Assembly (NCBI GenBank): GCA_947247005.1
Contig: OX365957.1
Span: 12,682,817-12,746,816, forward strand
Length of the DNA: 64,000 nt
Reading direction: 5' to 3'
Source of the DNA: Spisula solida
Lineage: Eukaryota > Mollusca > Bivalvia > Venerida > Mactridae
Shown one piece after another: positions 63,301 through 64,000 of this stretch. The position numbers and the translations under genes are program-made. The notes below the pieces were generated by a model that was given only the letters and a program-made list of their open reading frames with translations, did not search any database and was not told the DNA's origin. Numbering within the stretch: the first letter of the stretch is position 1; the number at the start of each line of letters is the position of its first letter.

Positions 63301-63918
63301 TACTTGTTTATAATAATATTGTGTTACTAGAACTATGAATTAGCATGAATCCACATTTTACTTTAAAATTTACTTCATTGTTCATTTTCTGACATGTAGG
63401 CTGGACAATAATTCAATACAAGTAACTTAAAAGTAGTTTTTACACATCTGAAATACACAATTTGACACTCATCAAATCTTATTTACATGGTCCTGTTTTT
63501 TTTCAGGCTTCGATTTACCAAATTGGAAAGAATCACACAATATTCCAACAGAAGACGCATTGACTAAGTTAACAACAGATTTGCTTTTGGAAGAGCTTGG
63601 AATTTCTAAGTACATGCTGGACATTTGCCCTGCTGACACCATTAGTTCACGGAGTGGTAATATAATTTCAGAACATATAAATATGACTTTGACGACCTAT
63701 TACAGGACCTTACTGGCACCTGGCTTTTCGCAATTTTAGAAATAGTTTAAACATAATGTATGTACAATAAAACACAATTAAACTTTTTTACACAGACAGT
63801 AACATGCCAAATATTGGTACAAGCATTTGTAATAAGTAGTTTTACAGTACATGTATTTCTTTTATTAGAATCGAATGATGTAAACAAATCTTATGAGACT
63901 CATATCAATTCAGTTTAA
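254..63918 (+). CDS. Giant multidomain secreted-type protein: LLTP N-module + LECT2-like M23 + SAP + 14 Cys-rich cassettes (5' partial)
   Basis: The span covers one spliced gene of 72 exons plus a candidate terminal exon. All exons have AG acceptors and GT donors and the intron phases agree at every junction, so a single frame of about 3,830 codons runs through without a stop until 63916-63918. Domain order (residues from the first visible codon): vitellogenin-type alpha-helical module 1-~310, unassigned beta/helical region to ~695, LECT2-like M23 domain ~696-873, linker, SAP ~1001-1046, 14 Cys-rich cassettes ~1047-3811, short tail. Paired Cys, N-glycosylation sequons and phase-1 modules indicate an extracellular product. 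The signal peptide and the N-terminal beta-barrel of the lipid-transfer module must lie upstream of the window. Splice sites were predicted by eye and by frame continuity. Alternative splicing, or a split into two genes, is not excluded, but no internal start, stop or polyadenylation context suggests one. Confidence 0.82.
448..518. repeat. Small foldback (MITE-like) in intron 1
   Basis: A left arm beginning attcgtgggggatttaat pairs with a right arm ending attaaatccccaatgaat around a short loop. It is a compact hairpin of about 70 bp, probably a MITE remnant. Confidence 0.5.
848..959 (+). CDS. Exon 2: LLTP alpha-helical module
   Basis: The acceptor tctacag precedes 848 and the donor is gtaagtat at 960, leaving phase 2. 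It encodes residues ~35-72, two amphipathic helices (YLLTLVVEQL, then ELDKLAIRYI) in the register expected before the LDALP-like helix of Vitellogenin_N proteins. Confidence 0.8.
960..3439. other. Intron 2, about 2.5 kb, no recognised element
   Basis: Very AT-rich with simple TTTTAAT runs. A short open stretch at 1882-1917 flanked by AG and GT was tested as an exon and rejected, because exons 2 and 3 join perfectly without it. Nothing else is supportable. Confidence 0.5.
3440..3611 (+). CDS. Exon 3: LLTP alpha-helical module, LDALP-like helix pair
   Basis: The acceptor tract ending taattccag was chosen because only this start joins exon 2 in frame. The donor is gtagat at 3612, phase 0. Residues 72-129 contain IVDSLGTIGGEREQKIIL, which corresponds to the family's 'LDALPxxGTxxAV' helix, followed by ERMDEELVDRIMTSL, the 'LSxxEAxxLL' helix. 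This is the most diagnostic exon for the lipid-transfer family together with exons 5 and 6. A downstream in-frame run to 3776 is intron read-through. Confidence 0.85.
4474..4625. repeat. 52-bp minisatellite, about three copies
   Basis: A unit starting aagtatattatagctccaa recurs at 4474, 4526 and 4578, exactly 52 bp apart. The unit is itself partly palindromic (tatattatagctccaatata). Degenerate related text with tatctcc words continues to about 4740. Confidence 0.85.
5162..5503. mobile_element. Non-autonomous inverted-repeat element
   Basis: The left end ggccgacc...taaaatattc...tttccccctcccgacc is matched, inverted and imperfectly, by the right end gggatggggaaacaaacaatattttattttaggcc. The interior has further gtaggtaggg words near both ends. 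No coding capacity. A MITE of unknown superfamily. Confidence 0.55.
6581..7586. mobile_element. Degenerate mariner-like element remnant
   Basis: The left end agggtgtcacaaaaaaaccg followed by gggacctag is echoed, inverted, at 7562-7582 (taggtccccgtttttttgg). The 'agggtgtc' start resembles the ends of IS630/Tc1/mariner elements. Small open frames inside are not clearly transposase. Confidence 0.4.
8034..8223 (+). CDS. Exon 4: LLTP alpha-helical module
   Basis: The acceptor is ttcacatag and the donor is gtagag at 8224, leaving phase 1. Residues 130-193 begin ELVSVILDMCK, the helix that follows the 'P-x-ELL' position in vitellogenins. The exon ends in a long helix rich in charged residues (ETAESLIEHIHNM). 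One Cys pair is possible (MCK and LSCL). Confidence 0.87.
8950..9158 (+). CDS. Exon 5: LLTP alpha-helical module, 'LGNAG' helix, with RSKR site
   Basis: The acceptor is ttatcacag and the donor is gtaaaa at 9159, phase 0. Residues 193-262 contain LLDTLGNAGLKTSYKYI, a close match to the signature 'LKALGNAG...' helix of vitellogenin/apolipophorin N-modules, followed by IKRTGLFALRYFTNKE, the 'R-x-A-A-x-x-ALR' helix. Residues 198-201 are RSKR, a consensus furin-type motif in the loop before the signature helix, where several insect vitellogenins are also cut. Cleavage itself is an inference. Confidence 0.9.
9629..10674. mobile_element. Palindromic mariner-like element (two inverted transposon 3' ends)
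   Basis: The element starts tacagggtgtccaaaaagaa and ends with its inverse ttctttttggacaccctgta, with a TA target-site duplication. The inverted similarity extends about 350-400 bp inward on both sides. The left arm on the minus strand, about 10173 back to 9830, encodes a degenerate mariner transposase C-terminus, including WPAKSPDQ then CEFFLWGYVK, which matches the family's 'WPxRSPDLxPxDFFLWGYLK'. The right arm repeats the tail of that text in the opposite orientation. It lies in the intron between exons 5 and 6. Confidence 0.85.
10833..11100 (+). CDS. Exon 6: last LLTP helices, then QKR site and start of next region
   Basis: The acceptor is ggttttag and the donor is gtaagc at 11101, leaving phase 1. 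Residues 263-352. The first part (VVDELYNAANFDEHETVRYEAM) matches the closing 'VRIAAF' helix of the LLTP horseshoe. A possible dibasic cleavage point, QKR followed by SLED (306-308), separates it from a hydrophobic segment (VDWRKFVGVSQLGASFG) that I cannot assign. The helical lipid-transfer module therefore ends here, without the long beta-sheet region typical of vitellogenin. Confidence 0.9.
11453..11598 (+). CDS. Exon 7: beta-rich unassigned segment
   Basis: The acceptor is atttcag and the donor is gtgagt at 11599, phase 0. Residues 352-400 alternate hydrophobic and polar positions (DIRVHDEAYAKIHIGLINK), suggesting beta-strands. It may be a remnant of the LLTP lipid-binding sheet. No named domain is recognised. 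Confidence 0.87.
12058..12234 (+). CDS. Exon 8: helical unassigned segment
   Basis: The acceptor is attttag and the donor is gtaaga at 12235, phase 0. Residues 401-459 are basic and amphipathic (KTVGKIASGIRKAVNAF), predicted helix. It is the first of a run of helical exons (8-13) between the lipid-transfer module and the M23 domain. No homologous family is recognised. Confidence 0.87.
12598..12756 (+). CDS. Exon 9: helical unassigned segment
   Basis: The acceptor is ttggtcag and the donor is gtaagt at 12757, phase 0. Residues 460-512 are charged with spaced leucines (FLTSLKQYLEKINED), a likely coiled or bundled helix. The internal atg at 12598 is coding sequence, not a start. Confidence 0.87.
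12757..13876. other. Intron 9, about 1.1 kb, no recognised element
   Basis: AT-rich with no supportable open frame, repeat or RNA structure beyond short homopolymer and ATAT runs. Confidence 0.45.
13877..14019 (+). CDS. Exon 10: helical unassigned segment
   Basis: The acceptor is attttag. The donor at 14020 (gtatgt) was chosen over nearby GTs because only it leaves the phase 2 needed by exon 11. Residues 513-560. It ends KTALFRIGKG, resembling the end of exon 13 (FTTLRKG), so exons 10-11 and 13-14 may share an ancient layout. Confidence 0.82.
14165..14799 (+). pseudogene. Non-LTR retrotransposon ORF2 C-terminal fragment
   Basis: About 210 codons of a LINE-type reverse transcriptase C-terminus. 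From TLKQRREKHK the frame runs to about 14330, shifts by one frame there, then continues through HARLRTHCSNLNEHLF and the CCHC-like knuckle CECG...H...C (about 14580-14630) to a stop at 14797-14799. This is the usual end of such ORFs: the 'PLCxCGxxExxxHFFFxC' zinc motif followed by a short helix tail. It is 5'-truncated and dead, and lies in sense orientation in the intron between exons 10 and 11. Confidence 0.85.
15456..15526 (+). CDS. Exon 11: short helical segment
   Basis: The acceptor is ttttttcag and the donor is gtacgt at 15527, leaving phase 1. Only 71 bp, residues 560-583 (YNNYKLLNETFHEIKN). It carries one N-glycosylation sequon, NET. Two of the three frames have stops, which fixes the phase. 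Confidence 0.78.
15844..16013 (+). CDS. Exon 12: helical segment before M23 domain
   Basis: The acceptor is attcttgtag and the donor is gtacgc at 16014, phase 0. Residues 584-640, mostly acidic helix (LIVLKEDAEAAIRSIGAKW). No domain is recognised. Confidence 0.87.
16192..16362. mobile_element. MITE, copy 1 of family with GTTCCGCTAATAA ends
   Basis: The left end tacagtaaagttccgctaat and the right end attagcggaacttcactgta are inverted copies, with a TA duplication. 171 bp, no coding capacity. A divergent relative lies at 53357-53510. Confidence 0.82.
16425..16591 (+). CDS. Exon 13: helical segment before M23 domain
   Basis: The acceptor is ttatttcag and the donor is gtatat at 16592, leaving phase 2. 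Residues 641-696, amphipathic helix (MILAELEELMSNSLS) and hydrophobic helix (MQSFVFLFDVIKDI). It leads directly into the M23 module. Confidence 0.86.
16982..17168 (+). CDS. Exon 14: LECT2-like M23 domain, first part (HxxxD zinc motif)
   Basis: The acceptor is tgatacag and the donor is gtatgt at 17169, phase 0. Residues 696-758. Two Cys (GASCHKD and GGGCPNDG) precede a Gly-rich stretch, then KHKGIDLEIEAGND, which supplies His746 and Asp750 of the M23 H-x3-D zinc motif. The order Cys, GCG-like turn, HxGxD, AG-D/S matches vertebrate LECT2 better than bacterial LytM. Confidence 0.9.
17169..17858. other. Intron 14 inside the M23 domain
   Basis: 690 bp of AT-rich sequence with nothing recognisable. 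It separates the H-x3-D exon from the APF-strand exon. Confidence 0.45.
17859..18023 (+). CDS. Exon 15: LECT2-like M23 domain, middle part
   Basis: The acceptor is tctttaag and the donor is gtatgt at 18024, phase 0. Residues 759-813 start VIAPFSGYV, the conserved 'V-x-APF-x-G' strand of M23/LECT2, and include LFITNIKP, matching the LECT2 'xIKP' strand. The His of the usual HL motif that assists catalysis in bacterial M23 enzymes is not evident here, as in LECT2. An acidic insertion (DDPDEVVIEEPE) lies between. Confidence 0.9.
18644..18967 (+). repeat. Diverged direct duplication of about 130 bp
   Basis: The segment 18644-18770 (aatatatacacaacaatata... tgctaggcttat... ggtataataaaata) recurs at about 18837-18967 with substitutions (acacacagcaatatctaaaa... 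tgctagacttat... ggtatactataataaata). It lies in the intron before the HxH exon. Confidence 0.6.
19140..19319 (+). CDS. Exon 16: LECT2-like M23 domain, last part (HxH motif)
   Basis: The acceptor is ttgttgtag and the donor is gtaact at 19320, phase 0. Residues 814-873 hold VYAGDVIGTA (the 'kGexLGt' turn), CSGFNHIHVSI with the H-x-H motif (His833, His835) and NPTKYI (the closing 'DPTxYL' of LECT2). With exon 14 this supplies the full H, D, H zinc set. A C-terminal Cys (QICDD) follows. Confidence 0.9.
19390..20050 (+). repeat. (TCCG)n-headed interspersed repeat with about 165-bp internal units
   Basis: It begins tggccccgcaaaaattg, continues into a TCCG/TCTG microsatellite at 19432-19465, then two diverged units sharing 'agctcaca-caac-gtac' and 'gctacat-ttagaagaat-atggccc', spaced about 166 bp. 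The plan matches the larger element at 27010. Confidence 0.65.
20574..20715 (+). CDS. Exon 17: acidic linker
   Basis: The acceptor is tttatgtag (a later AG would place a stop in frame) and the donor is gtaagt at 20716, leaving phase 1. Residues 874-921 begin with a short strand, then a Gly/Asp/Glu-rich segment (SSPDDIDDKDEPGSD) that looks unstructured and joins the M23 domain to the following modules. Confidence 0.82.
21335..21418 (+). CDS. Exon 18: polar linker
   Basis: The acceptor is tttatag and the donor is gtatgt at 21419. Both flanking introns are phase 1. 84 bp, residues 921-949, rich in Asn, Thr, Pro and Gly, probably disordered linker. The longer open frame downstream is intron. Confidence 0.75.
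21724..21878 (+). CDS. Exon 19: basic helical segment
   Basis: The acceptor is tttcatttcag and the donor is gtagat at 21879, phase 0. Residues 949-1000 are helical (MMDNIKAFLKRF, IIQFLDEYGFDETKV). The pattern 'QFLDEYGFDETKVKMAELMKTV' is loosely reminiscent of small helix-extended-helix motifs like the SAP that follows, but it is not assignable. Confidence 0.8.
22266..22404 (+). CDS. Exon 20: SAP-like helix-extended-helix motif
   Basis: The acceptor is attttaag and the donor is gtaaga at 22405, leaving phase 1. Residues 1001-1047. From about 1014 the segment matches the SAP consensus: MSEEELKIEL helix, GVEPIGGKTEMM, then a second helix with DQL. SAP motifs usually bind DNA in nuclear proteins. 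In this secreted-type context the role is unknown and may be structural. Confidence 0.87.
22790..26103 (+). CDS. Cassette 1 (divergent), exons A1-D1
   Basis: Exons: A1 22790-23008, B1 23882-23954, C1 24998-25128, D1 25985-26103; residues 1047-1227. A1 has the hallmark CLGIECC but lacks the sixth Cys, and C1 lacks the third Cys. B1 is 73 bp instead of the usual 43. D1 ends right after LLERLGIPI with a phase-0 intron, unlike all other D exons, and its Cys tail is provided by the next exon. The A1 donor at 23009 (gtttta) is weak but is the only one that keeps phase with B1. This is the most diverged cassette, at the N-terminal edge of the array. Confidence 0.82.
23009..23881. other. Intron A1-B1
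   Basis: 873 bp. A 112-codon open frame at 23209-23547 has no family resemblance, no splice partners in phase and intron-like composition, so it is taken as chance. No repeat is recognised. Confidence 0.4.
24239..24380 (+). mobile_element. tRNA-derived SINE, copy 1
   Basis: A tRNA-like head has an A box (tagctcaatggttagcg) and a degenerate B box (ggtttcaaattcg), followed by a unique body (acacatatatatgcctgcca... aaagctgactggc), the tail unit aataaaggctatgctcggca and a T-rich end. The copy at 56286-56441 has the same layout on the other strand. Promoter boxes imply RNA polymerase III ancestry. Not a functional tRNA. Confidence 0.85.
26418..26565 (+). CDS. Exon E1: SAP/LEM-like segment inserted between cassettes 1 and 2
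   Basis: The acceptor is tatatttcag and the donor is gtaaaa at 26566, leaving phase 1. Residues 1228-1276. It starts with the D-type tail (NNPPCPIAS) and continues with LEDEELIDYLQSNGIP, then SRDELEDLYNKRQL, the two-helix spacing of SAP/LEM-like HeH motifs. No other cassette has this exon. Assignment to SAP versus LEM cannot be settled by eye. Confidence 0.8.
27010..28832 (+). repeat. Large interspersed repeat: (TCCG)n head plus two tandem arrays
   Basis: It starts with atcccccaccgaaggcgaag and ends near cggcgggggatatgg, so the ends are inverted relatives. Inside are a TCCG microsatellite (27056-27095), a tandem array with starts at 27101, 27257, 27413 and 27569 (period 156 bp, alternating two unit types) plus a fifth divergent unit at 27747, and a second array with units at 27911, 28065 and 28225 (about 155-160 bp) containing gatggataacttaagtttgg. 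No real gene inside. The open frames are repeat text. Confidence 0.8.
28980..29064. repeat. Short foldback
   Basis: The ends ttcttaaacgag and cgagtttaagaaaa are inverted copies, and interior words ttattaagcgagcc and gagcttaataatt pair partly. Probably a MITE remnant. Confidence 0.45.
29447..32848 (+). CDS. Cassette 2, exons A2-D2 (Cys-poor)
   Basis: Exons: A2 29447-29698, B2 30386-30428, C2 32244-32383, D2 32717-32848; residues 1277-1465. A2 keeps the frame of the family (ACSVL start, NECMRIDAC core, YEW end) but lost the second Cys and one of the CC pair, and C2 lost its second Cys. Seven of ten Cys remain. Introns inside this cassette are long, up to 1.8 kb. Confidence 0.86.
30429..32243. 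other. Intron B2-C2, 1.8 kb
   Basis: It contains the foldback at 30942-31056 and the surrounding repetitive stretch to about 31660. The rest is unique-looking AT-rich sequence without supported exons. Confidence 0.45.
30942..31056. repeat. Foldback with TAATATGGGCACAG arms
   Basis: The left arm tttaatatgggcacagtcct continues to cgacca and is inverted at tggtcgagagctgtgcccat to 31056. It is part of a repetitive stretch (about 30800-31660) that also contains inverted gttaccatgg words at 31349 and 31486. Confidence 0.6.
33505..33950 (-). repeat. Dispersed repeat family R, copy with AGCTGAA tail
   Basis: It contains gtcgagcacagaaaac... aatgcccagctgaacc... gagcacaggaacataaaac, followed by many gctgaa/tagtt words (gctgaatgacccagtttcca, ctgaatgacctagttacaac). 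Related copies occur at 48932-49210 and 59141-59400, and inverted short copies at about 38232-38345 and 54078-54178. Confidence 0.65.
33955..34220 (+). repeat. Irregular GGAGATAGAG tandem repeat
   Basis: The word gagatagag or agatagagc recurs every roughly 36-38 bp between 33960 and 34095 (for example ttatggagatagagcagttt) and again near 34205, with diverged spacers. It lies just upstream of exon A3. Confidence 0.55.
34296..36275 (+). CDS. Cassette 3, exons A3-D3 (ten Cys)
   Basis: Exons: A3 34296-34544, B3 34896-34941, C3 35421-35584, D3 36090-36275; residues 1466-1680. This is the longest cassette. A3 has an enlarged spacer before NCFGVTCCVD, and C3 carries a longer Cys-Cys loop and ends IPACDLG. 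All ten Cys are present. D3 ends SANGWNN, the usual GW-N/S-G tail. Confidence 0.9.
36318..36474. mobile_element. Foldback MITE in intron D3-A4
   Basis: The left arm gacaattcgcagaacattga...aaagggttttcagcgttt is perfectly inverted at the right end aaacgctgaaaaccctttca...atgttctgcgaattgtc. The arms are more than 40 bp around a loop of about 70 bp. Confidence 0.85.
36847..36989. mobile_element. Second foldback in the same intron
   Basis: The outer arms gatagtttaatat and atattaaactatc and the inner arms cattactgaccagcacccgta / tgggtgatggtcagtaacag form an imperfect hairpin across 143 bp. Distinct from the neighbour at 36318. Confidence 0.65.
37043..38706 (+). CDS. Cassette 4, exons A4-D4 (ten Cys)
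   Basis: Exons: A4 37043-37258, B4 37601-37643, C4 37947-38104, D4 38524-38706; residues 1681-1880. A4 is close to the consensus, with CHIPDYCTGIECCMDID and the sequon NFS just before LFQYEW. C4 contains AVCMERDGRC and PQPGCN. D4 carries FILELTGMSKYM and a single Cys (DEPCST). Confidence 0.92.
38232..38345 (+). repeat. Short copy of repeat family R
   Basis: Text gctgggcgttgtga... gttgggtgttgcctttccttgtccg is the reverse of the ggacagggaaggcagc... aatgcccaac text in the minus-oriented copies. Confidence 0.45.
39124..41987 (+). CDS. Cassette 5, exons A5-D5 (ten Cys), hosts Tc1-like element
   Basis: Exons: A5 39124-39336, B5 39820-39862, C5 41068-41228, D5 41814-41987; residues 1881-2077. A5 has DICTAIDCC, and the sequon NIS precedes VLDYNW. 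A closer B-like acceptor at 39470 leads to a stop and was rejected. The B5-C5 intron contains the Tc1-like element at 39951-40454. D5 shows the canonical LLEQLGLKDFLLETQC. Confidence 0.9.
39951..40454. mobile_element. Tc1-like element with about 140-bp inverted repeats and transposase relic
   Basis: The ends tacactcacggactttaaaa and ttttaaagtccgtgagtgta are perfect inverts, and the inverted similarity extends about 140 bp inward on both sides (through the words caaatattgt, gattcagtttagttt). Between the arms, about 40185-40315 on the + strand encodes LNPIEQLWYEIGRRLRK then TPGTLQELSDAIPQEWNDI, the C-terminal DDE-region end of a Tc1 transposase. The rest of the enzyme is deleted. Confidence 0.9.
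42423..44067 (+). CDS. Cassette 6, exons A6-D6 (ten Cys)
   Basis: Exons: A6 42423-42632, B6 43011-43053, C6 43471-43631, D6 43891-44067; residues 2078-2274. A6 contains CRIPDFCTGLECCVDVDL, and ends NYKFG instead of YxWG. C6 ends KPLCNWDSGYTIQG and D6 has LLNELGIAEYLKDNQC. D6 begins GYSFQNW where most begin DFSL. Confidence 0.92.
42726..42839. mobile_element. Small foldback MITE
   Basis: The left arm taggcatttggtttcaactc...gccgtaaattattgatttgca is inverted at the right end (tgcaaatcaatattttacgg...aatctaatgccta). 114 bp, between A6 and B6. Confidence 0.85.
44068..45884. other. Intron D6-A7, 1.8 kb
   Basis: More than half is the 44648-45730 element. The left flank has cgatatatcg-type palindromic words at about 44540-44600. 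No exon is supported. Confidence 0.5.
44648..45730. mobile_element. 1.08-kb DNA element with ACCTGCCGTCCACTA ends
   Basis: The 15-bp ends acctgccgtccacta and tagtggacggcaggt are perfect inverts. The interior is visibly richer in C and G than the surrounding intron and full of related words (cccgaa, ttcggga, cgggatcgtt, catgccga) in both orientations. No transposase is recognisable and the target-site duplication is unclear. Non-autonomous, superfamily unresolved. Confidence 0.75.
45885..47393 (+). CDS. Cassette 7, fused A/B exon (ten Cys)
   Basis: Exons: A/B7 45885-46137, C7 46591-46745, D7 47229-47393; residues 2275-2465. The open frame runs from VDYQWG straight into TTQTFSMFGVFRLT with no intron, so the B segment that is a separate 43-bp exon in cassettes 2-6 is here part of exon A. 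The A core is CHIPDYCTGIECCIDI, and the sequon NIS sits before LVDYQW. Confidence 0.92.
47929..49843 (+). CDS. Cassette 8, fused A/B exon (ten Cys)
   Basis: Exons: A/B8 47929-48187, C8 48457-48617, D8 49679-49843; residues 2466-2660. A/B fusion as in cassette 7: NYEWGSTNTFSLHGVFNI is continuous. Core RCSSIDCC, sequon NIS before LINYEW. C8 contains FVCFGDKQC and KPGCNFDG. D8 has LLFEELQITQYLLNPPC. Confidence 0.92.
48932..49210 (-). repeat. Repeat family R copy
   Basis: ggacagtgaaggcagcactc... gaagcaaccgagccataaaa... acgacactacggccaacaca, then AGCTGAA-rich text to about 49210. A short second start (gacagggaaggcagcaatca) lies at 49454-49490. Confidence 0.65.
50197..52052 (+). CDS. Cassette 9, exons A9-D9 (ten Cys)
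   Basis: Exons: A9 50197-50403, B9 50672-50714, C9 51114-51271, D9 51885-52052; residues 2661-2852. B is again a separate 43-bp exon. A9 core TCLSITCCVNF, ends DYEFG. C9 contains GLCFEKGAKC and KPFCNWN. D9 carries LVDSLGIAKYFESEIC. Confidence 0.92.
52415..54002 (+). CDS. Cassette 10, exons A10-D10 (ten Cys)
   Basis: Exons: A10 52415-52624, B10 52796-52838, C10 53162-53322, D10 53829-54002; residues 2853-3048. Near-consensus A10 (CYIPDICTGIDCC) with sequon NVS before LINYDW. C10 ends KPLCKWDSGFLITG. D10 has LLNELGLDEYLNEHQC and a GGWHSG tail. The C10-D10 intron holds a MITE copy (53357-53510). Confidence 0.93.
53357..53510. mobile_element. MITE, copy 2 of the GTTCCGCTAATAA family
   Basis: tacagcgaagttctactaat ... 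actttactgta. The interior words atctgcataaaatcaaaata and gtggtc match copy 1 (16192-16362) on the opposite strand. More decayed than copy 1. Confidence 0.65.
54078..54178 (+). repeat. Short copy of repeat family R
   Basis: tcagctgtgttttgggcatt... gctgccttccctgtccgg, the reverse of the start of the minus-oriented copies. Between D10 and A11. Confidence 0.5.
54295..57177 (+). CDS. Cassette 11, exons A11-D11 (ten Cys)
   Basis: Exons: A11 54295-54504, B11 54917-54959, C11 56490-56647, D11 57025-57177; residues 3049-3236. A11 has CYIPEHCTGLECCVDVD but ends DTEMG, without Trp. The B11-C11 intron contains a 639-bp inverted-repeat element and a SINE. D11 has a shortened tail without the GW motif. 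Confidence 0.9.
55081..55719. mobile_element. 639-bp inverted-repeat element
   Basis: The ends atatatgagccgttctccag...gcttagtgac and gtcactaagcccggttttcc...ggctcatatat are about 38-bp inverts with a few mismatches. The interior has a tandem doublet attatcatgcttttcatatt near 55636-55670. No coding capacity. Confidence 0.82.
56286..56441 (-). mobile_element. tRNA-derived SINE, copy 2 (minus strand)
   Basis: Read on the minus strand the head is gcccccgtagctcaatggtt...agcgcgc with a good B box (gggttcaaaaccggg), then the same body as copy 1 and a tail with the unit aataaaggctatgctcggca present twice. Better preserved than copy 1. Confidence 0.88.
57486..59058 (+). CDS. Cassette 12, fused A/B exon, three Cys lost
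   Basis: Exons: A/B12 57486-57744, C12 58445-58608, D12 58906-59058; residues 3237-3428. The A/B fusion is longer (QYGEWKLFQMQGLVRLK). It lacks the sixth Cys of A (IDTLRN), the third Cys of C (KPTSSS) and the D Cys. Loss of the A-sixth and C-third Cys together also occurs in cassette 1. Confidence 0.9.
58052..58374 (+). repeat. Spaced direct repeat of about 40 bp
   Basis: tgtgtggctttggattttct...ttgcactacagtattta at 58052-58090 recurs at 58338-58374 with small changes, about 286 bp apart, in the A/B12-C12 intron. Confidence 0.6.
59141..59400 (-). repeat. Repeat family R copy
   Basis: ggataggaaaggcagcacca... catcagagcacagaacaaaa... acacgacacaatgcccaact followed by AGCTGAA-type text (gtacaaaagctgaaggccat, ggctaaattacctagttcca). 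It lies between D12 and A13. Confidence 0.65.
59779..61857 (+). CDS. Cassette 13, fused A/B exon, CC reduced to C
   Basis: Exons: A/B13 59779-60037, C13 60366-60523, D13 61684-61857; residues 3429-3625. Core DCKTIRCLMGV, with Leu replacing the second Cys of the CC pair. C13 ends RQECIIDGW rather than KPxCNWD. D13 diverges (FVGIANFLSPGENQC). Nine Cys remain. Confidence 0.9.
60524..61683. other. Intron C13-D13, 1.2 kb, no recognised element
   Basis: AT-rich. A local cggctttcacaaagcc hairpin sits near 61282-61297. No exon or transposon ends seen. Confidence 0.45.
62402..63656 (+). CDS. Cassette 14, fused A/B exon (ten Cys)
   Basis: Exons: A/B14 62402-62648, C14 63111-63271, D14 63507-63656; residues 3626-3811. 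Core DCNTLRCCVYI with sequon NVT before INAC. C14 ends LPLCDWDAGFQIEG. D14 has LLLEELGISKYMLDIC and ends at a phase-1 donor, gtaata at 63657. It is the last complete cassette in the window. Confidence 0.9.
63869..63918 (+). CDS. Candidate terminal exon and stop codon
   Basis: After a good acceptor tract (tatttcttttattag) the frame continues from exon D14 in phase for 16 residues (ends HINSV) and stops at taa 63916-63918. It has no Cys and is not like an A exon. No AATAAA signal follows before 64000, so either the 3' UTR extends beyond the window or the real next exon is another cassette downstream. Confidence 0.4.
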
Positions 63919-64000
63919 AGTCAATTGACCAAATTGACATTGATCTATCAACTCTGCGTTATACGTATTACATGCATGTGTGTCATTTATAATCCATTTT

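Noticed and set aside
1..64000. CRISPR arrays, operons, bacterial promoters, rRNA or tRNA genes
   Set aside because: None seen. The sequence is a spliced eukaryotic gene, and the only tRNA-like text belongs to SINEs.

Overview
The window is eukaryotic DNA. It is AT-rich and intron-dense, and its introns hold tRNA-derived SINEs, Tc1/mariner-type and other terminal-inverted-repeat elements, a non-LTR retrotransposon tail and (TCCG)n-headed tandem repeats. This repeat mix suggests a lophotrochozoan, most likely a bivalve mollusc. That assignment is an inference from style only, because no marker gene is present.

Nearly the whole window (254 to about 63918, + strand) reads as one giant gene. I could chain 72 exons plus a candidate terminal exon in a single open frame with GT/AG sites and matching intron phases at every junction. 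This gives about 3,830 residues. The true N-terminus lies upstream, so residue numbers below count from the first visible codon at 254. No second protein-coding gene was found on either strand apart from transposon relics.

Layout of the protein: (1) residues 1-~310 are the alpha-helical part of a large lipid transfer protein N-terminal module (vitellogenin / apolipophorin / MTP type); (2) ~310-695 is a short beta-like stretch followed by several helical exons with no recognised domain; (3) ~696-873 is a LECT2-like M23 peptidase-fold domain with its three zinc ligands present; (4) ~874-1000 is an acidic or polar linker and a helical exon; (5) ~1001-1046 is a SAP-type helix-extended-helix motif; (6) ~1047-3811 is a tandem array of 14 cysteine-rich cassettes of about 190-215 residues each. 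A second SAP/LEM-like segment is embedded at the end of cassette 1.

Each cassette is built from four exon types: A (six Cys, core motif like IPDxCTGIxCC and ending YxW), B (about 14 residues), C (three Cys, ending near KPxCNWD) and D (an amphipathic helix around LLxELGI plus one Cys). All 14 cassettes are bounded by phase-1 introns. A and B are fused into one exon in cassettes 7, 8, 12, 13 and 14. Ten cassettes (3-11 and 14) keep all ten Cys. Cassettes 1, 2, 12 and 13 are degenerate. I do not recognise the cassette as a named family. The features point to a large secreted, probably glycosylated, lipid-transfer-like protein that also carries a LECT2-type domain. Its function is unknown.

The introns carry the mobile and repetitive DNA. 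Notable are a palindromic mariner-like element (9629-10674), a Tc1-like element with very long inverted ends (39951-40454), a GC-richer 1.1 kb element (44648-45730), a 639-bp inverted-repeat element (55081-55719), a MITE pair (16192 and 53357), two SINE copies in opposite orientation (24239 and 56286), and two (TCCG)n-headed tandem-repeat composites (19390 and 27010).
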